Assembly (NCBI GenBank): GCA_002336805.1 | Contig: DDEZ01000011.1 | Span: 434,001 to 498,000 of the forward strand | Length of the DNA: 64,000 nucleotides | Direction of reading: 5' to 3' | Source of the DNA: Bacteroidetes bacterium UBA1941 | GTDB taxonomy: Bacteria > Bacteroidota > Bacteroidia > Chitinophagales > LD1 | In this document: positions 50,252 through 58,806 of the stretch, one piece after another | How the letters are laid out: each line of letters opens with the position of its first letter | Position numbering within the stretch: the stretch's first letter is position 1 | The notes under the pieces: generated by a model | The model's database searches: none | What the model was told of the DNA's origin: nothing | The model's input: only the letters and a program-made list of their open reading frames with translations | Made by a program: the position numbers and the translations under genes

Positions 50252-51238
50252 TCACAGCTCATACATCAGGTTGCACCCGCGTATCTCGCTATTGTCCAGG
50301 CGCCCCAGTACCTCAAAGCTGCCATCTGTATAAACGCGCCCCAGGTCAGACACCGCGAGAAAAGAGCAGGAGTGCAGGTTGGCCAGGTCTATGATATTGA
50401 TAGAGCCTGTTTTGCCGGCCGGCAGGTAGGAGAGAGGATCATAGGGGTCACGCACCAGCACGCGCATCCACGGCGGACAGCGGAAGACACCCTCGCCCGC
50501 TGAGTATGCCTGAGAGAGTAGCTCCGTCATGCCGTATTCGCTATGTATGGTGCGCACACCAAAGGCGGTGGTGAGCACCCGGTGTATCTCGGCGCGTGTC
50601 ATCTCCTCACGGCGGCCCTTCATACCACCTGTCTCCATGATGATGACATCTCCCAGTGGCTGCGGGTATGCCTCCGCAAAATCCAGCAGCGCATAGGTCA
50701 CGCCCAGCAGCAGGAGCCTGCGGCCCGTAGCCCCGGCCAGGGCTATACGCCGGTGCAGCTCTGCGAAATCCTTGTCTATAAAGCCGCTGAGCGGATCACC
50801 CGACCGGCGCATCAGGTCATCTGCCATATAGAGCAGAGAGGAGGTGCCACGCTCCAGGTAGGACGGCAGCAGGGACAGGATGCAGTACTGATCCGGACGG
50901 CCGTAGAATAGCTCAAACGCGGCCAGGTAGCTGCGCTCATAGACTGCCAGGTCTGACACATGGTGGCGGCTGGGCGTAGTACCTGTGGTAGTACTGCTCT
51001 CAAAGGTCTTGACCGCAGGGTACTGGCTGTCTATGACAGTATGAGACTTGAAGAACTGCACGGGGAGAAACGGGATATCTGCCACTGCCGCTACTGTATC
51101 AGGTGTGCGGCGCATACGGTCACAATAGTCCCTGTATAGCTGCGTATGGGCATACTGATAGCGATATACGGCCAGTGCAGCATCCTCAAATGAAGCTGCC
51201 CCTACGCTGAAGACCTGGTCTGTGAGATGCTGTGGCAA
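50252..51238 (-). CDS. LuxE-like acyl-protein synthetase family protein
   Basis: A 328-residue member of the LuxE/acyl-protein synthetase group, relatives of ANL adenylating enzymes. Visible: IPFLPVQFFKSHTV, the Thr-rich loop FESSTTTGTTPSRHHV that stands for the P-loop of ANL enzymes, VIIMETGGMKGRREEMTRAE, and SEYGMTELLSQAYS. Such proteins activate acyl groups in long-chain or exopolysaccharide-related pathways. There is no LuxC/LuxD next to it. Start of the gene is close to the divergent lipoprotein gene at 51296. Confidence 0.8.
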   Translation of the reverse strand: MPQHLTDQVFSVGAASFEDAALAVYRYQYAHTQLYRDYCDRMRRTPDTVAAVADIPFLPVQFFKSHTVIDSQYPAVKTFESSTTTGTTPSRHHVSDLAVYERSYLAAFELFYGRPDQYCILSLLPSYLERGTSSLLYMADDLMRRSGDPLSGFIDKDFAELHRRIALAGATGRRLLLLGVTYALLDFAEAYPQPLGDVIIMETGGMKGRREEMTRAEIHRVLTTAFGVRTIHSEYGMTELLSQAYSAGEGVFRCPPWMRVLVRDPYDPLSYLPAGKTGSINIIDLANLHSCSFLAVSDLGRVYTDGSFEVLGRLDNSEIRGCNLMYEL

Positions 51239-51295
51239 ACAAAAATTTGAGGCAAAGGTGCAATAAACGCTTCAATTTTTAGTTTCTTAGCTACA

Positions 51296-51841
51296 GTGAA
51301 AAACCTCCTCGCCATAGCAGTTCTGGCGCTCCTGATAGGGCTGAGCAGCTGCGTGAAGCAACAGAATTTTCCCATAGAGCCGCACGTAGAGTTCAAAAGC
51401 GTATCAGACACACTGGTGCGTCTGGCCAATACGGGTACCGCAGTGGACTCCGTGCAGTTTACCCTGTCCTTTACAGATGGAGATGGAGATTTTGGCGTGC
51501 CTGCCGGCACCATAGATACTACTACCTGCCCTAACTGTCTGTGCACCAATCACGCCACCGATAGCCTGGCCATGCAGGACAGGAGTGTTAACTTGTTTTA
51601 CTATCAGTATGTATCGGGTATCAATGATAGCTGCCTCAGCATACCCGGCATAGCTACGGCCTACATACCTGTAGCGAAGAAGTATCCGGCCCTGCAGGGC
51701 GATATCACTTTCTCTATCAGTGTAGAGTGTCCGGGCACAGGCACGATAGATACACAGCGCTATTCCTTTTTCATAAAGGACAGGGCAGGCCACTTCAGCA
51801 ATAGAGTGCTGAGCCCACGGATCGTGATAGATTGCCACTAA
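51296..51841 (+). CDS. Lipoprotein of unknown function
   Basis: Begins with GTG at 51296. Signal and lipobox GLSSC (Cys about residue 19) precede a beta-rich protein with Cys pairs (CPNCLC, IDCH at the end). I do not recognise the family. An incomplete second copy of its C-terminus lies immediately after the stop codon (51843-51935). Confidence 0.7.
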   Translation: MKNLLAIAVLALLIGLSSCVKQQNFPIEPHVEFKSVSDTLVRLANTGTAVDSVQFTLSFTDGDGDFGVPAGTIDTTTCPNCLCTNHATDSLAMQDRSVNLFYYQYVSGINDSCLSIPGIATAYIPVAKKYPALQGDITFSISVECPGTGTIDTQRYSFFIKDRAGHFSNRVLSPRIVIDCH

Positions 51842-51842
51842 G

Positions 51843-51935
51843 CAAGACAAGCAAACACCACTTCTCATTTTTGACCGAGCCGGACACCACAGTGACCGAA
51901 TTTTGAGCCCCTGCATCGTGATCTGCTGCAACTAA
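51843..51935 (+). pseudogene. Fragment of a duplicated lipoprotein C-terminus
   Basis: The frame ending at TAA 51933-51935 reads DRAGHHSDRILSPCIVICCN, close to the end of the lipoprotein just upstream (DRAGHFSNRVLSPRIVIDCH). The likeness begins near DKQTPLLI, which parallels DTQRYSFFIK, a few codons after the preceding stop. No start codon or signal peptide belongs to it. It is the remnant of a tandem copy. Confidence 0.75.
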
Positions 51936-52019
51936 TACAACATATACTGCGTAAAGCCTCCGGGTCGCTATGCCGGTACGCTGGTATAGACGGCTATCCT
52001 TTATCAAGACCGAAAAACT

Positions 52020-52652
52020 ATGCTAAAGACAAATCCCTATCTGCTCCCGATGGCGATCCTGATGGCACTATGCAGTACCTCTATGGCCCAGCGGCAGCCC
52101 AAGGACCAGTTGGTCATTTTCTGTGATGGCAATGATGAGTGCGGCTACAAGAATAGTGCAGGCAAGGTGGTGATACCCGCGGGCAAGTATTCTTACCTTT
52201 TTACAGATACGTTTTATAATACAGCTATAGTGCAGGACCCTACACAGGGCATCGTGGCTATAGACAGGCAGGAGCGGATACTATACCGTGTCTTTGTCTT
52301 TGACAATGGGCCGGACTCTGCCGGCATAGGCCTGTACAGGATATACAGCAAGGGAAAATTTGGCTTTGCCAGCCTGGACAAGGTAGTGATACCTGCCAGG
52401 TTTGATTTTGTTTACCCCTTTAGCGGCAACTGTGCGGTGTATGTATCCGGCTGTACCTTTCAGTCAGATCCCAGCGGTCAGCATGTAGTGATCAAGGGCG
52501 GTAAATATGGCTACATAGACCAGGATGGCAAAGTGATCAAACATGCCGCCTATGAATCAGCCACGAGTTTTGAAAACGGCAAGGCCACGGTGATCTATCA
52601 AGGCAAGAAGATCACGCTGGACAGCCATTTCAATGAGGTGGCGGTGTGGTAG
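52020..52652 (+). CDS. Secreted WG-repeat protein
   Basis: A 210-residue protein with a signal peptide ending CSTSMAQ. The body has WG-type beta repeats: CGYKNSAGKVVIPAGKYSYLFTDTF, FGFASLDKVVIPARFDFVYPFSGNCAVYV, GGKYGYIDQDGKVIKHAAYESATSF. Such repeats form beta-hairpin ladders, and proteins carrying them occur across Bacteroidota with no fixed function. The next gene, at 52856, is a paralogue. Confidence 0.78.
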   Translation: MLKTNPYLLPMAILMALCSTSMAQRQPKDQLVIFCDGNDECGYKNSAGKVVIPAGKYSYLFTDTFYNTAIVQDPTQGIVAIDRQERILYRVFVFDNGPDSAGIGLYRIYSKGKFGFASLDKVVIPARFDFVYPFSGNCAVYVSGCTFQSDPSGQHVVIKGGKYGYIDQDGKVIKHAAYESATSFENGKATVIYQGKKITLDSHFNEVAVW

Positions 52653-52751
52653 TCCTCTTGTTTTGCCGTAGTGCCTGCCTGCCGGCAGACAGGGCGAAAT
52701 GACACAGAGAAATGCAAGTTTAAACCCCGGATAGAGCACCGGGAACGAATA

Positions 52752-52781
52752 TTGATTGCATCAGTTTCGCAAATACATTTC
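52752..52781 (+). promoter_or_regulatory. Possible promoter for the second WG gene
   Basis: TTG (52752-52754), a 19-nt spacer and TACATTTC (52774-52781), one mismatch to the -7 consensus. It would give a leader of about 68 nt to the CTG at 52856. Confidence 0.35.
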
Positions 52782-52855
52782 CGGGAAAGGTTCTAAGGAA
52801 ATGCAACGGTAGGAGATATGATAAATGAACTACTTTCAGTATTAAATCCCGAGAC

Positions 52856-53488
52856 CTGAAATCTTATTTTACGATACTCTTTATATCACTACTCAATCTC
52901 TTCTATGGTAATATTTATGCCCAGCATCGATACGGGCACTATCTCATCAAGTCGTGCGATACAAATGACGTATGTGGTTATGCCAACACCGCAGGAGTGA
53001 TGGTGATCCCAGCCGGGAAATACTTCCCGGTATTCACTGATACTTTCTACCGTATAGCGATAGTAGGTGATAGCATACATGGTATCATTGCCATCGATAG
53101 GCATGAAAAGATCTTGTATAATGTTCACATTTATGACAATGGACCCGACTATCCTAGTGAAGGTGTCTACCGGATCAGGATGGGTGACAAATTTGGCTTT
53201 GCCAATGAGAAGGGCATTGTGATCAGACCGCGTTTTGATTTTGTATATCCATTTCAGGAGGGTTATGCAGTCTTTGTGATGGGCTGTTCATTTCAGCGTG
53301 ACCATTCAGGGGAGCATACAGAGGTAGCTGGTGGCAAATACGGCTACATAGATCATAAAGGCAAAATAGTGCAGCCTGCTATCTATGACTATGCGGAGAG
53401 CTTCGATGAAAATGAATTTGCGACAGTGATCTACAAAGGTCGTCCTATGAAGGTAGATAAAACCTTCACAGAGATAACAGGCAAGTAA
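52856..53488 (+). CDS. Secreted WG-repeat protein with no normal start codon
   Basis: The reading frame is open from 52829 to the stop at 53488 but contains no ATG, GTG or TTG before 52997. From CTG 52856 it encodes a clean signal peptide (LKSYFTILFISLLNLFYGN, ending IYAQ) and then HYLIKSCDTNDVCGYANTAGVMVIPAGKYFPVFTDTFYRIAIV, matching the paralogue at 52020. A start at 52997 (GTG) would delete the signal and 40 homologous residues. So either CTG (or ATT at 52841) is used, or the start codon is lost and the gene is silent. With CTG the product has 210 residues, the same length as the paralogue. Confidence 0.6.
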   Translation: MKSYFTILFISLLNLFYGNIYAQHRYGHYLIKSCDTNDVCGYANTAGVMVIPAGKYFPVFTDTFYRIAIVGDSIHGIIAIDRHEKILYNVHIYDNGPDYPSEGVYRIRMGDKFGFANEKGIVIRPRFDFVYPFQEGYAVFVMGCSFQRDHSGEHTEVAGGKYGYIDHKGKIVQPAIYDYAESFDENEFATVIYKGRPMKVDKTFTEITGK

Positions 53489-53527
53489 GTATGATCATCT
53501 GGTCTGCTCTGTAAAGCAACCTTTTTT

Positions 53528-53560
53528 CTCCGCGCCTCTCCTTCTCTGCGGTCAAACGGC
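53528..53560. repeat. accgcagag-family repeat (reverse orientation)
   Basis: Its reverse complement starts gccgtttgaccgcagaga, like the segment at 57172-57207 (gccgtttataccgcagaga). The two lie in opposite directions on either side of the large T9SS gene. Confidence 0.65.
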
Positions 53561-53573
53561 TGTTAAATTGCAT

Positions 53574-56500
53574 TTATCGTATCAAAGTAAAATTCCCCTC
53601 TCTATAGAAAGGCTTTTCGGGATAGATCTTCTGGTAGTATTTGATAAAGCAGGTGAATATCTCTGCCGGCTGTGCTATGCCGCGATAGGTGCCATCCCAG
53701 CCGGAGTTGTCACTGGCCTCATATACGGTCTCTCCCCAGCGGTTGTAGATCGTGATGTGTGCCAGCACGGTGCCATCTATGGCAGGTATGATATAGCGGT
53801 CGTTCTTGCCATCACCATTTGGGGTAAAGGCACCCGGCAGAGCTACATCTGCGGGAGGTACGCCTACGCCTACCATGAGGCAGGCCTGCGCACTGCAGCC
53901 GCTGGAGTCAGTCACGTCTACGCAGTAGGAGGTAGCGCGCTGTGGGGTGGCCACGGGATTCTGTATCGTAGCTGCTGTGAGGGTCGAGTCCGGCGACCAG
54001 TGGTAGGTGGCCAGGGCTGTGCCGCTCACAGATAGCCTCACGCTATCTCCGGGTGCTGCGGCGCTGTCAGGCACCGCTGTGATCTGCGGCGCCAGGTGTG
54101 TATAGCTATTGTCCACTATGGCCAGTGCGGCAGAGTCTGTACGGCAGCCCAGGCTGTCTGTGGCTGTGACTGTATAGCGCGTAGTAGCGGCAGGATCACC
54201 GGCCACGGAGTCTGAGGTACTGCCATCACTCCAGAGGTAGTGCACAGCGCCCATACCGGTAGCAGTGACGCGCACTACAGCATGGCCATGAGGGCATACC
54301 GTATCACTCACTGTAGCTATCTGCATAGAGTCTATATACACGGTCACAGACACAGTGCCTGTGCAGCCGGCAGGATTGCTCACGGTGACACTGTACACCT
54401 GCCGCGACACCTGAGTGACGCTGATCTGCTGCGTGGTATCTCCTGTGCTCCAGAGGTAGGAGAGGACAGGCTCATTTGGCACCGTGACGGAGACCAGAGC
54501 AGTACCACCGGGGCAGGTGGTCGTATCATCCGAGCCAAAAGCACCGAGGTAGTCCTTCCTCAGCAGGAAATTGTGGTCTACCGTGCAGCCGGCATCGTCT
54601 GTCACCGTCACCGTATAGCTGATATCCTGAGTGACCATCACCGTGATGGAGCTGGTACTATCTCCGGTGCTCCAGTGGTATTTTACATTATTGCCGGAGA
54701 TAAGGGTCGTACGGAGATCGACAGATTGGCCCGGGCAGACGGCTGTGTCGTTAGAGAAGTTTACGCGGAGCGTACCCACATTCACACGGATAGTATCTGT
54801 AGCAGTACAGCCCAGGCTGCTGCTCACAGTCACAGTGTATACAGACGGAGCGGCAGGGCTGACCGTGATAGCCGCTGTGGTGCCACCTGTGCTCCAGGCG
54901 TATGTGACCGGGGTACCTGTCGTATTGCCGGCGTGCAGCACTACAGGGCCGCCGCCGCAGACCGCAGTATCTGCAGAGAAATCAGGAATGACACTCTCTA
55001 CCGTGACCACTATGTCATGATGCGTACTGCATCCACCGCCGGCGCTCACCGTGACGGTATAGGTAGTAGTGGCAGATGGACTCACGGAGATGCTCTGCGC
55101 AGACTGGCCGCTGCTCCATGCATAGCTGTATGCCGCGCCCGCTGCGGGGTATACAGCGAGCGTGACAGGAGATCCGGCACATATGGCCGTATCACGTGAA
55201 AAGGTCGCATTGAGATTGCCCACACTCACATTCATGGTGGCTGTGGCGCTGCAGTGACTGGCACTGCTCACGGTCACTGTATATACCCGGGAGGAGTCTG
55301 CGAGGAAGGTGATGGATGGCGAGGCCGCGCCGGTGCTCCAGCTATAGGTGACAGGAGTAGTACCCGGATTATCCGCATGGAGCGTGATCGTGGCGGGGCT
55401 GCAAATAGCAGTGTCGCCAGAGAAATTTGGCAAGACATGCTCTACTGTCACGTTTATCGTTTTGATCACCGTGCAGGTATTGCGGTCGGTCACGTTTACA
55501 GCGTATGCTGTAGTCTGTGTAGCCAGAAAGGTAATATCGGATCCGGTCTGCCCTGTGCTCCACGCATAGTATACCGTGTCAGAGCTGATGCCTGCTGCGG
55601 AGAGGTGCAGCTGCTGATCATTGCAGAGCAGGGTATCTGCTGAGGCTGTGGCAGAGAGGCGTATATACGGCGTGGCAGACTCGGGTATCTGCAGGCCCAG
55701 CGCGCTGCCGCCTGTATCACCGGGCAGGGCACCATTGGTCACGCCCAGCGGGCAGAAGCTAGTATTAGCAAGGTTCTTGCCATTGATGCCTCCCGGTGCG
55801 GTGTAGGATATATTGCCCGGCACTGCTGCCTGGCTCACCCAGAGCACACCACCGCCGCCGCCACCGCCCGGCCCCATGCAGGACCGCGTGAGAAAATCAT
55901 TATTGAGGCTGCCACCTATGCCGCCTTTGGCGCGTATGCCTACATTGCCCACGTACTGGCCTACGCGCAGCAGTATGGTGCCGCCGGCACCGCCACCTCC
56001 CGCGCCATCACTGCCCGCAGTACGTGTCTGGTCCAGTCCGTCAGAGACTATGCCTTTGTTATTACCCACCAGGGTATTGGCCATGATGATCACTATGGCA
56101 CCACCATTGGTACCGCCGGTGCCCTCACTGTTATTGCCATGGCCGCAGCCACCGCCACCGCCCATAAATATCTTATTGAGCGTATCGTTATAGCCCAGTG
56201 AGGTGCCGCCGAGGCCGGGATCATTGCCCGGGCAGAAGGCTGTGCGTGGTACGATGTAGCCACCCAGGCCACCATAGCCATAGTTGCCGCCGCCAGCGCC
56301 TCCTGTATTCTGGTTATTGCCGCCACCGCCGCCATTGATGGTCTTGCCACGGCCAAAGGCATAGGGTGCGGCTATGATACCCTCACCCTTGGGCGCGCCC
56401 TGCATACTATCACCAAAGTAGAAGCCACTATTAGTACCGCCAAAACATGCCTGCGAGCTGTCATTATTATAAAAACCACGGAAGCCCAGACCACTGACTT

Positions 56501-56984
56501 TCACAGAGTCATTCAGCACCAGAGAGTCTGCACTCAGCAGCAGTACACCACCTATGGATCCGTTCCACGGGCGGCAGGTCAGTTTGCCACCGGTCACGGT
56601 AGCTTTGTGGTACTCCGGCAGAGGCAGGATCTGCAGGCTGCCGCTGGCATCATAGAGGCGCTCCAGCTGGTAGCGAAACTTCAGCGTATCTGTCAGGATA
56701 GAGTCTATGGTCACGATCTCATAGTTGCCGGCAGAGGCATAGCTGAGCAGATTGCCGTAGGTCACAGTATTACTCACATCCATCACCGCGCCCTGCATCT
56801 GTATGACCAGTGCTCTCATACCCACCGCAAAAAGCCCCGGAGAGTCTACCACCATCCTATTGCCGCAGCGCACTACAGCGGTCACCTTGCTGTAGTGATT
56901 GATGGTGCCGGTGATGTTTGTATTCTGGGCCTGAGAGGCCAGAAATGTAAAAACCGATATGACGAGTAGTAGAACTTTCTTCAT
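53574..56984 (-). CDS. Large secreted protein with Ig/SprB-like repeats and T9SS type B C-terminus
   Basis: A 1136-residue cargo protein starting at the ATG 56982-56984 (signal MKKVLLLVISVFTFLASQAQ). A N-terminal region of about 200 residues is followed by a glycine-rich segment (GGGGGNNQNTGGAGGG and similar), then about eight modules of 75-90 residues, each opening with a DTxxC motif (DTLLCNDQQ, DTAICSPA, DTAICAGSP, DTAVCGGGP, DTAVCPGQS, DTTTCPGG, DTVCPHG) and containing YxWSTG. The end, LPGAFTPNGDGKNDRYIIP to YREGNFTLIR, is the gliding-motility-associated (type B) sorting domain with NRWGETVYEASDNSGWDGTYRG. Probably a surface adhesin. Confidence 0.88.
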   Translation of the reverse strand: MKKVLLLVISVFTFLASQAQNTNITGTINHYSKVTAVVRCGNRMVVDSPGLFAVGMRALVIQMQGAVMDVSNTVTYGNLLSYASAGNYEIVTIDSILTDTLKFRYQLERLYDASGSLQILPLPEYHKATVTGGKLTCRPWNGSIGGVLLLSADSLVLNDSVKVSGLGFRGFYNNDSSQACFGGTNSGFYFGDSMQGAPKGEGIIAAPYAFGRGKTINGGGGGNNQNTGGAGGGNYGYGGLGGYIVPRTAFCPGNDPGLGGTSLGYNDTLNKIFMGGGGGCGHGNNSEGTGGTNGGAIVIIMANTLVGNNKGIVSDGLDQTRTAGSDGAGGGGAGGTILLRVGQYVGNVGIRAKGGIGGSLNNDFLTRSCMGPGGGGGGGVLWVSQAAVPGNISYTAPGGINGKNLANTSFCPLGVTNGALPGDTGGSALGLQIPESATPYIRLSATASADTLLCNDQQLHLSAAGISSDTVYYAWSTGQTGSDITFLATQTTAYAVNVTDRNTCTVIKTINVTVEHVLPNFSGDTAICSPATITLHADNPGTTPVTYSWSTGAASPSITFLADSSRVYTVTVSSASHCSATATMNVSVGNLNATFSRDTAICAGSPVTLAVYPAAGAAYSYAWSSGQSAQSISVSPSATTTYTVTVSAGGGCSTHHDIVVTVESVIPDFSADTAVCGGGPVVLHAGNTTGTPVTYAWSTGGTTAAITVSPAAPSVYTVTVSSSLGCTATDTIRVNVGTLRVNFSNDTAVCPGQSVDLRTTLISGNNVKYHWSTGDSTSSITVMVTQDISYTVTVTDDAGCTVDHNFLLRKDYLGAFGSDDTTTCPGGTALVSVTVPNEPVLSYLWSTGDTTQQISVTQVSRQVYSVTVSNPAGCTGTVSVTVYIDSMQIATVSDTVCPHGHAVVRVTATGMGAVHYLWSDGSTSDSVAGDPAATTRYTVTATDSLGCRTDSAALAIVDNSYTHLAPQITAVPDSAAAPGDSVRLSVSGTALATYHWSPDSTLTAATIQNPVATPQRATSYCVDVTDSSGCSAQACLMVGVGVPPADVALPGAFTPNGDGKNDRYIIPAIDGTVLAHITIYNRWGETVYEASDNSGWDGTYRGIAQPAEIFTCFIKYYQKIYPEKPFYREGNFTLIR

Positions 56985-57171
56985 TATCAAAACCTTAAAC
57001 GCTTCATCCCATAGTTCCTGACAGTCATAAATATAGACGAACAAATCTATCCTATCAATAGGCAGGGGGGGGCAAAAGTTTAACACAAAAATGTGTAGAC
57101 AGGGCTCATATAGAGGTCAATAGGGAAGATGTGGGGGCGGAGCCGTTTTGGTCTGCAGCGAGATTTCGGTA

Positions 57172-57207
57172 GCCGTTTATACCGCAGAGACGCGGAGGCG
57201 CAGAGGG
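57172..57207. repeat. accgcagag-family repeat (forward)
   Basis: gccgtttat then accgcagagacgcggaggcg and cagaggg. It pairs with 57922-57948 in the opposite direction across two small genes, and resembles the inverse copy at 53528. Confidence 0.7.
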
Positions 57208-57293
57208 ATACTATAAGATCAGACAGGAGCTTTTATGGCCGGTTTGACCACGGAGCTGCCGCGTTTTAGCTTTACAGTTTTAGCTTTTGAGTT

Positions 57294-57521
57294 TCAATGC
57301 TGTCCTATCTGCGCTCTTACCTTGTCCAGCGCTTCAAAGAACTTGTCAAAATCCTCCTGGAAGATCATGACGGTAGAGCGGATAAACTCCTCGCCATTCT
57401 TGCGGCTCTCGGTGATCTTGATCACATGATCGCCATTGTGCTTTTCTTTGAAGTCGAGAAAGTAGGTGCGCTTTCCTGCCGGTACTTTTTCACCGTAGAG
57501 GTCTTTGTCTTGTTTTTCCAT
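57294..57521 (-). CDS. PUR family DNA/RNA-binding protein (DUF3276)
   Basis: A 75-residue protein with the PUR repeat pattern RTYFLDFKEKHNGDHVIKITESRKNGEEFIRSTVMIFQEDFDKFFEALDKV. Members in Bacteroidota bind single-stranded nucleic acid through this whirly fold. No regulatory site is clear. Confidence 0.88.
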   Translation of the reverse strand: MEKQDKDLYGEKVPAGKRTYFLDFKEKHNGDHVIKITESRKNGEEFIRSTVMIFQEDFDKFFEALDKVRAQIGQH

Positions 57522-57643
57522 GTGGGACTGGATTGATAAGCCAATATCAGTTTATCTGTGGAGATATGCAAGGGAATATACATACAAGAGTATAGGCTAT
57601 ATTAGTGGCATACATTACGTGCATTTAAAATAAGACGCTGCTG

Positions 57644-57913
57644 ATGGGAGACACCCTGCTACTTTATGCCGGCACTTTCTGCTGCCTCATCCTTATCCTC
57701 TTCTCTTTTAGATTCAGCCGGATAGCGGGAGCTGTTCACTTGTTGGTATTGCTCGCGTATAGTTCATACGGCTACTATGGCTTGTTTGAGTGGAGCAAGG
57801 GAAAAGGCAATGCACTGGCGTGGTTCTTTTATCTCCTCATGGCACTCATAACGCATAGCCTCATACTGCTGGTATACATCATAGCGCGCCTGCTGCGATC
57901 CCGGCAAAATTAG
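57644..57913 (+). CDS. Small membrane protein of unknown function
   Basis: An 89-residue protein with about three hydrophobic helices (4-20, 30-45, 57-80) and a positively charged tail (ARLLRSRQN). Not recognised. It lies between the two inverted accgcagag-type repeats together with DUF3276. Confidence 0.6.
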   Translation: MGDTLLLYAGTFCCLILILFSFRFSRIAGAVHLLVLLAYSSYGYYGLFEWSKGKGNALAWFFYLLMALITHSLILLVYIIARLLRSRQN

Positions 57914-57921
57914 TTTTAAAT

Positions 57922-57948
57922 CTCTGCGCGCCTCCGCGCCTCAGCGGT
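57922..57948. repeat. accgcagag-family repeat (reverse)
   Basis: The reverse complement accgctgaggcgcggaggcg... matches 57181-57207 with two substitutions and a 2-nt indel, so the pair forms inverted flanks around 57208-57921. Confidence 0.7.
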
Positions 57949-58063
57949 AAACGATCATCAATTTCCCACCGGAAAGAAACTGCCACTTTTGTCCTTTCTG
58001 AGGGCAGCCGGTCAGGGTATGTTTGCTTTTGTAAATCATTACAAAAACAAAAAAACTCCAACA

Positions 58064-58558
58064 ATGAAAAAGCTTCTCACACTCGCCCTGCTGCCTGTTT
58101 GCGCAGCGCTACTCCTCACTGTATCGTCTTGTGGCAAGAAAAGCACTACCTCCGGCTCCGGCAGTGGTACCGTGACACTCACCTATGGTGGTGCTACGCA
58201 TACTTTTGCCGCCTCATCAGGCCTCAATGCCCTCAGCTCTGCCAATGAGATCGGTATCTCTGCAGATGAGAGCAGCGCCGGCCACACCCTCACACTGCTC
58301 ATCACCGGTGCCCACACCAGCGGCACCTACACCTACGGCCCTTCCTCTACGATCCAGGTCACGTCCAGCTCCGGCATCTCCTACATGTATAGTACCTCAA
58401 ACGCTCAGGCAGGAGGCTATAGCAATGGCAACATGACCTTCAACATCTCCGGTACTACAGCTACGGGCACCTTCAGCGGCACCCTGTACAACCTCAATGC
58501 TGCCAACGACAGCCTGCCATTCACTGGCAGCTACACAGGCGGCGCATACGTACATTGA
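58064..58558 (+). CDS. Small lipoprotein, Ser/Thr/Gly-rich
   Basis: The ATG at 58064 begins a lipoprotein signal (LPVCAALLLTVSSC, Cys about residue 23); a longer frame would put the signal inside. The mature part is a beta-rich, low-complexity protein (VTLTYGGATHTFAASSGLNAL, GTYTYGPSSTIQVTSSSGISYMY, NMTFNISGTTATGTFSGTL) similar to small lipoproteins widespread in Bacteroidota. A -7 element TATGTTTG (58015-58022) lies upstream without a strong partner box. A terminator follows. Confidence 0.75.
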   Translation: MKKLLTLALLPVCAALLLTVSSCGKKSTTSGSGSGTVTLTYGGATHTFAASSGLNALSSANEIGISADESSAGHTLTLLITGAHTSGTYTYGPSSTIQVTSSSGISYMYSTSNAQAGGYSNGNMTFNISGTTATGTFSGTLYNLNAANDSLPFTGSYTGGAYVH

Positions 58559-58583
58559 TCCGTTTTTGCCCATCAGAATATCG

Positions 58584-58612
58584 AAGCGCGGCCTTAGGGT
58601 CGCGCTTTTTTT
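58584..58612 (+). terminator. Terminator after the small lipoprotein gene
   Basis: A 10-bp stem (58584-58593 with 58598-58607, one G-T pair), a 4-nt loop and a run of T. Confidence 0.85.
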
Positions 58613-58715
58613 GTGCATAAGGAGGTAAATTCCCACAGCATTTGTGAATTACTTCCCGTTTTAAAATTCCACATCTTTTTTAATTTCGCTAAAATTTTTA
58701 GCAAATAAGGGTGTA

Positions 58716-58790
58716 ACCGCAAAAACGCGGAAACGCAAAACTTATCAGGATCGATCATAAAGTCCTTTTGCGTTTTTGCGCTTTCGCGGT
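58716..58790. repeat. Imperfect 25-bp inverted repeat (cgcaaaaacgc type) before parE
   Basis: 58716-58740 pairs with 58766-58790 at 21 of 25 positions around a 25-nt loop. The arms are AT-richer relatives of the accgcagag family. The structure ends 16 bp before the parE start and so lies in its leader or promoter zone. Confidence 0.75.
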
Positions 58791-58806
58791 ATAAAAAGGA
58801 AGTAGT

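Noticed and set aside
52997..53488. Second WG gene starting at 52997
   Set aside because: This start would drop the signal peptide and 40 residues that match the paralogue; the frame is open well upstream.
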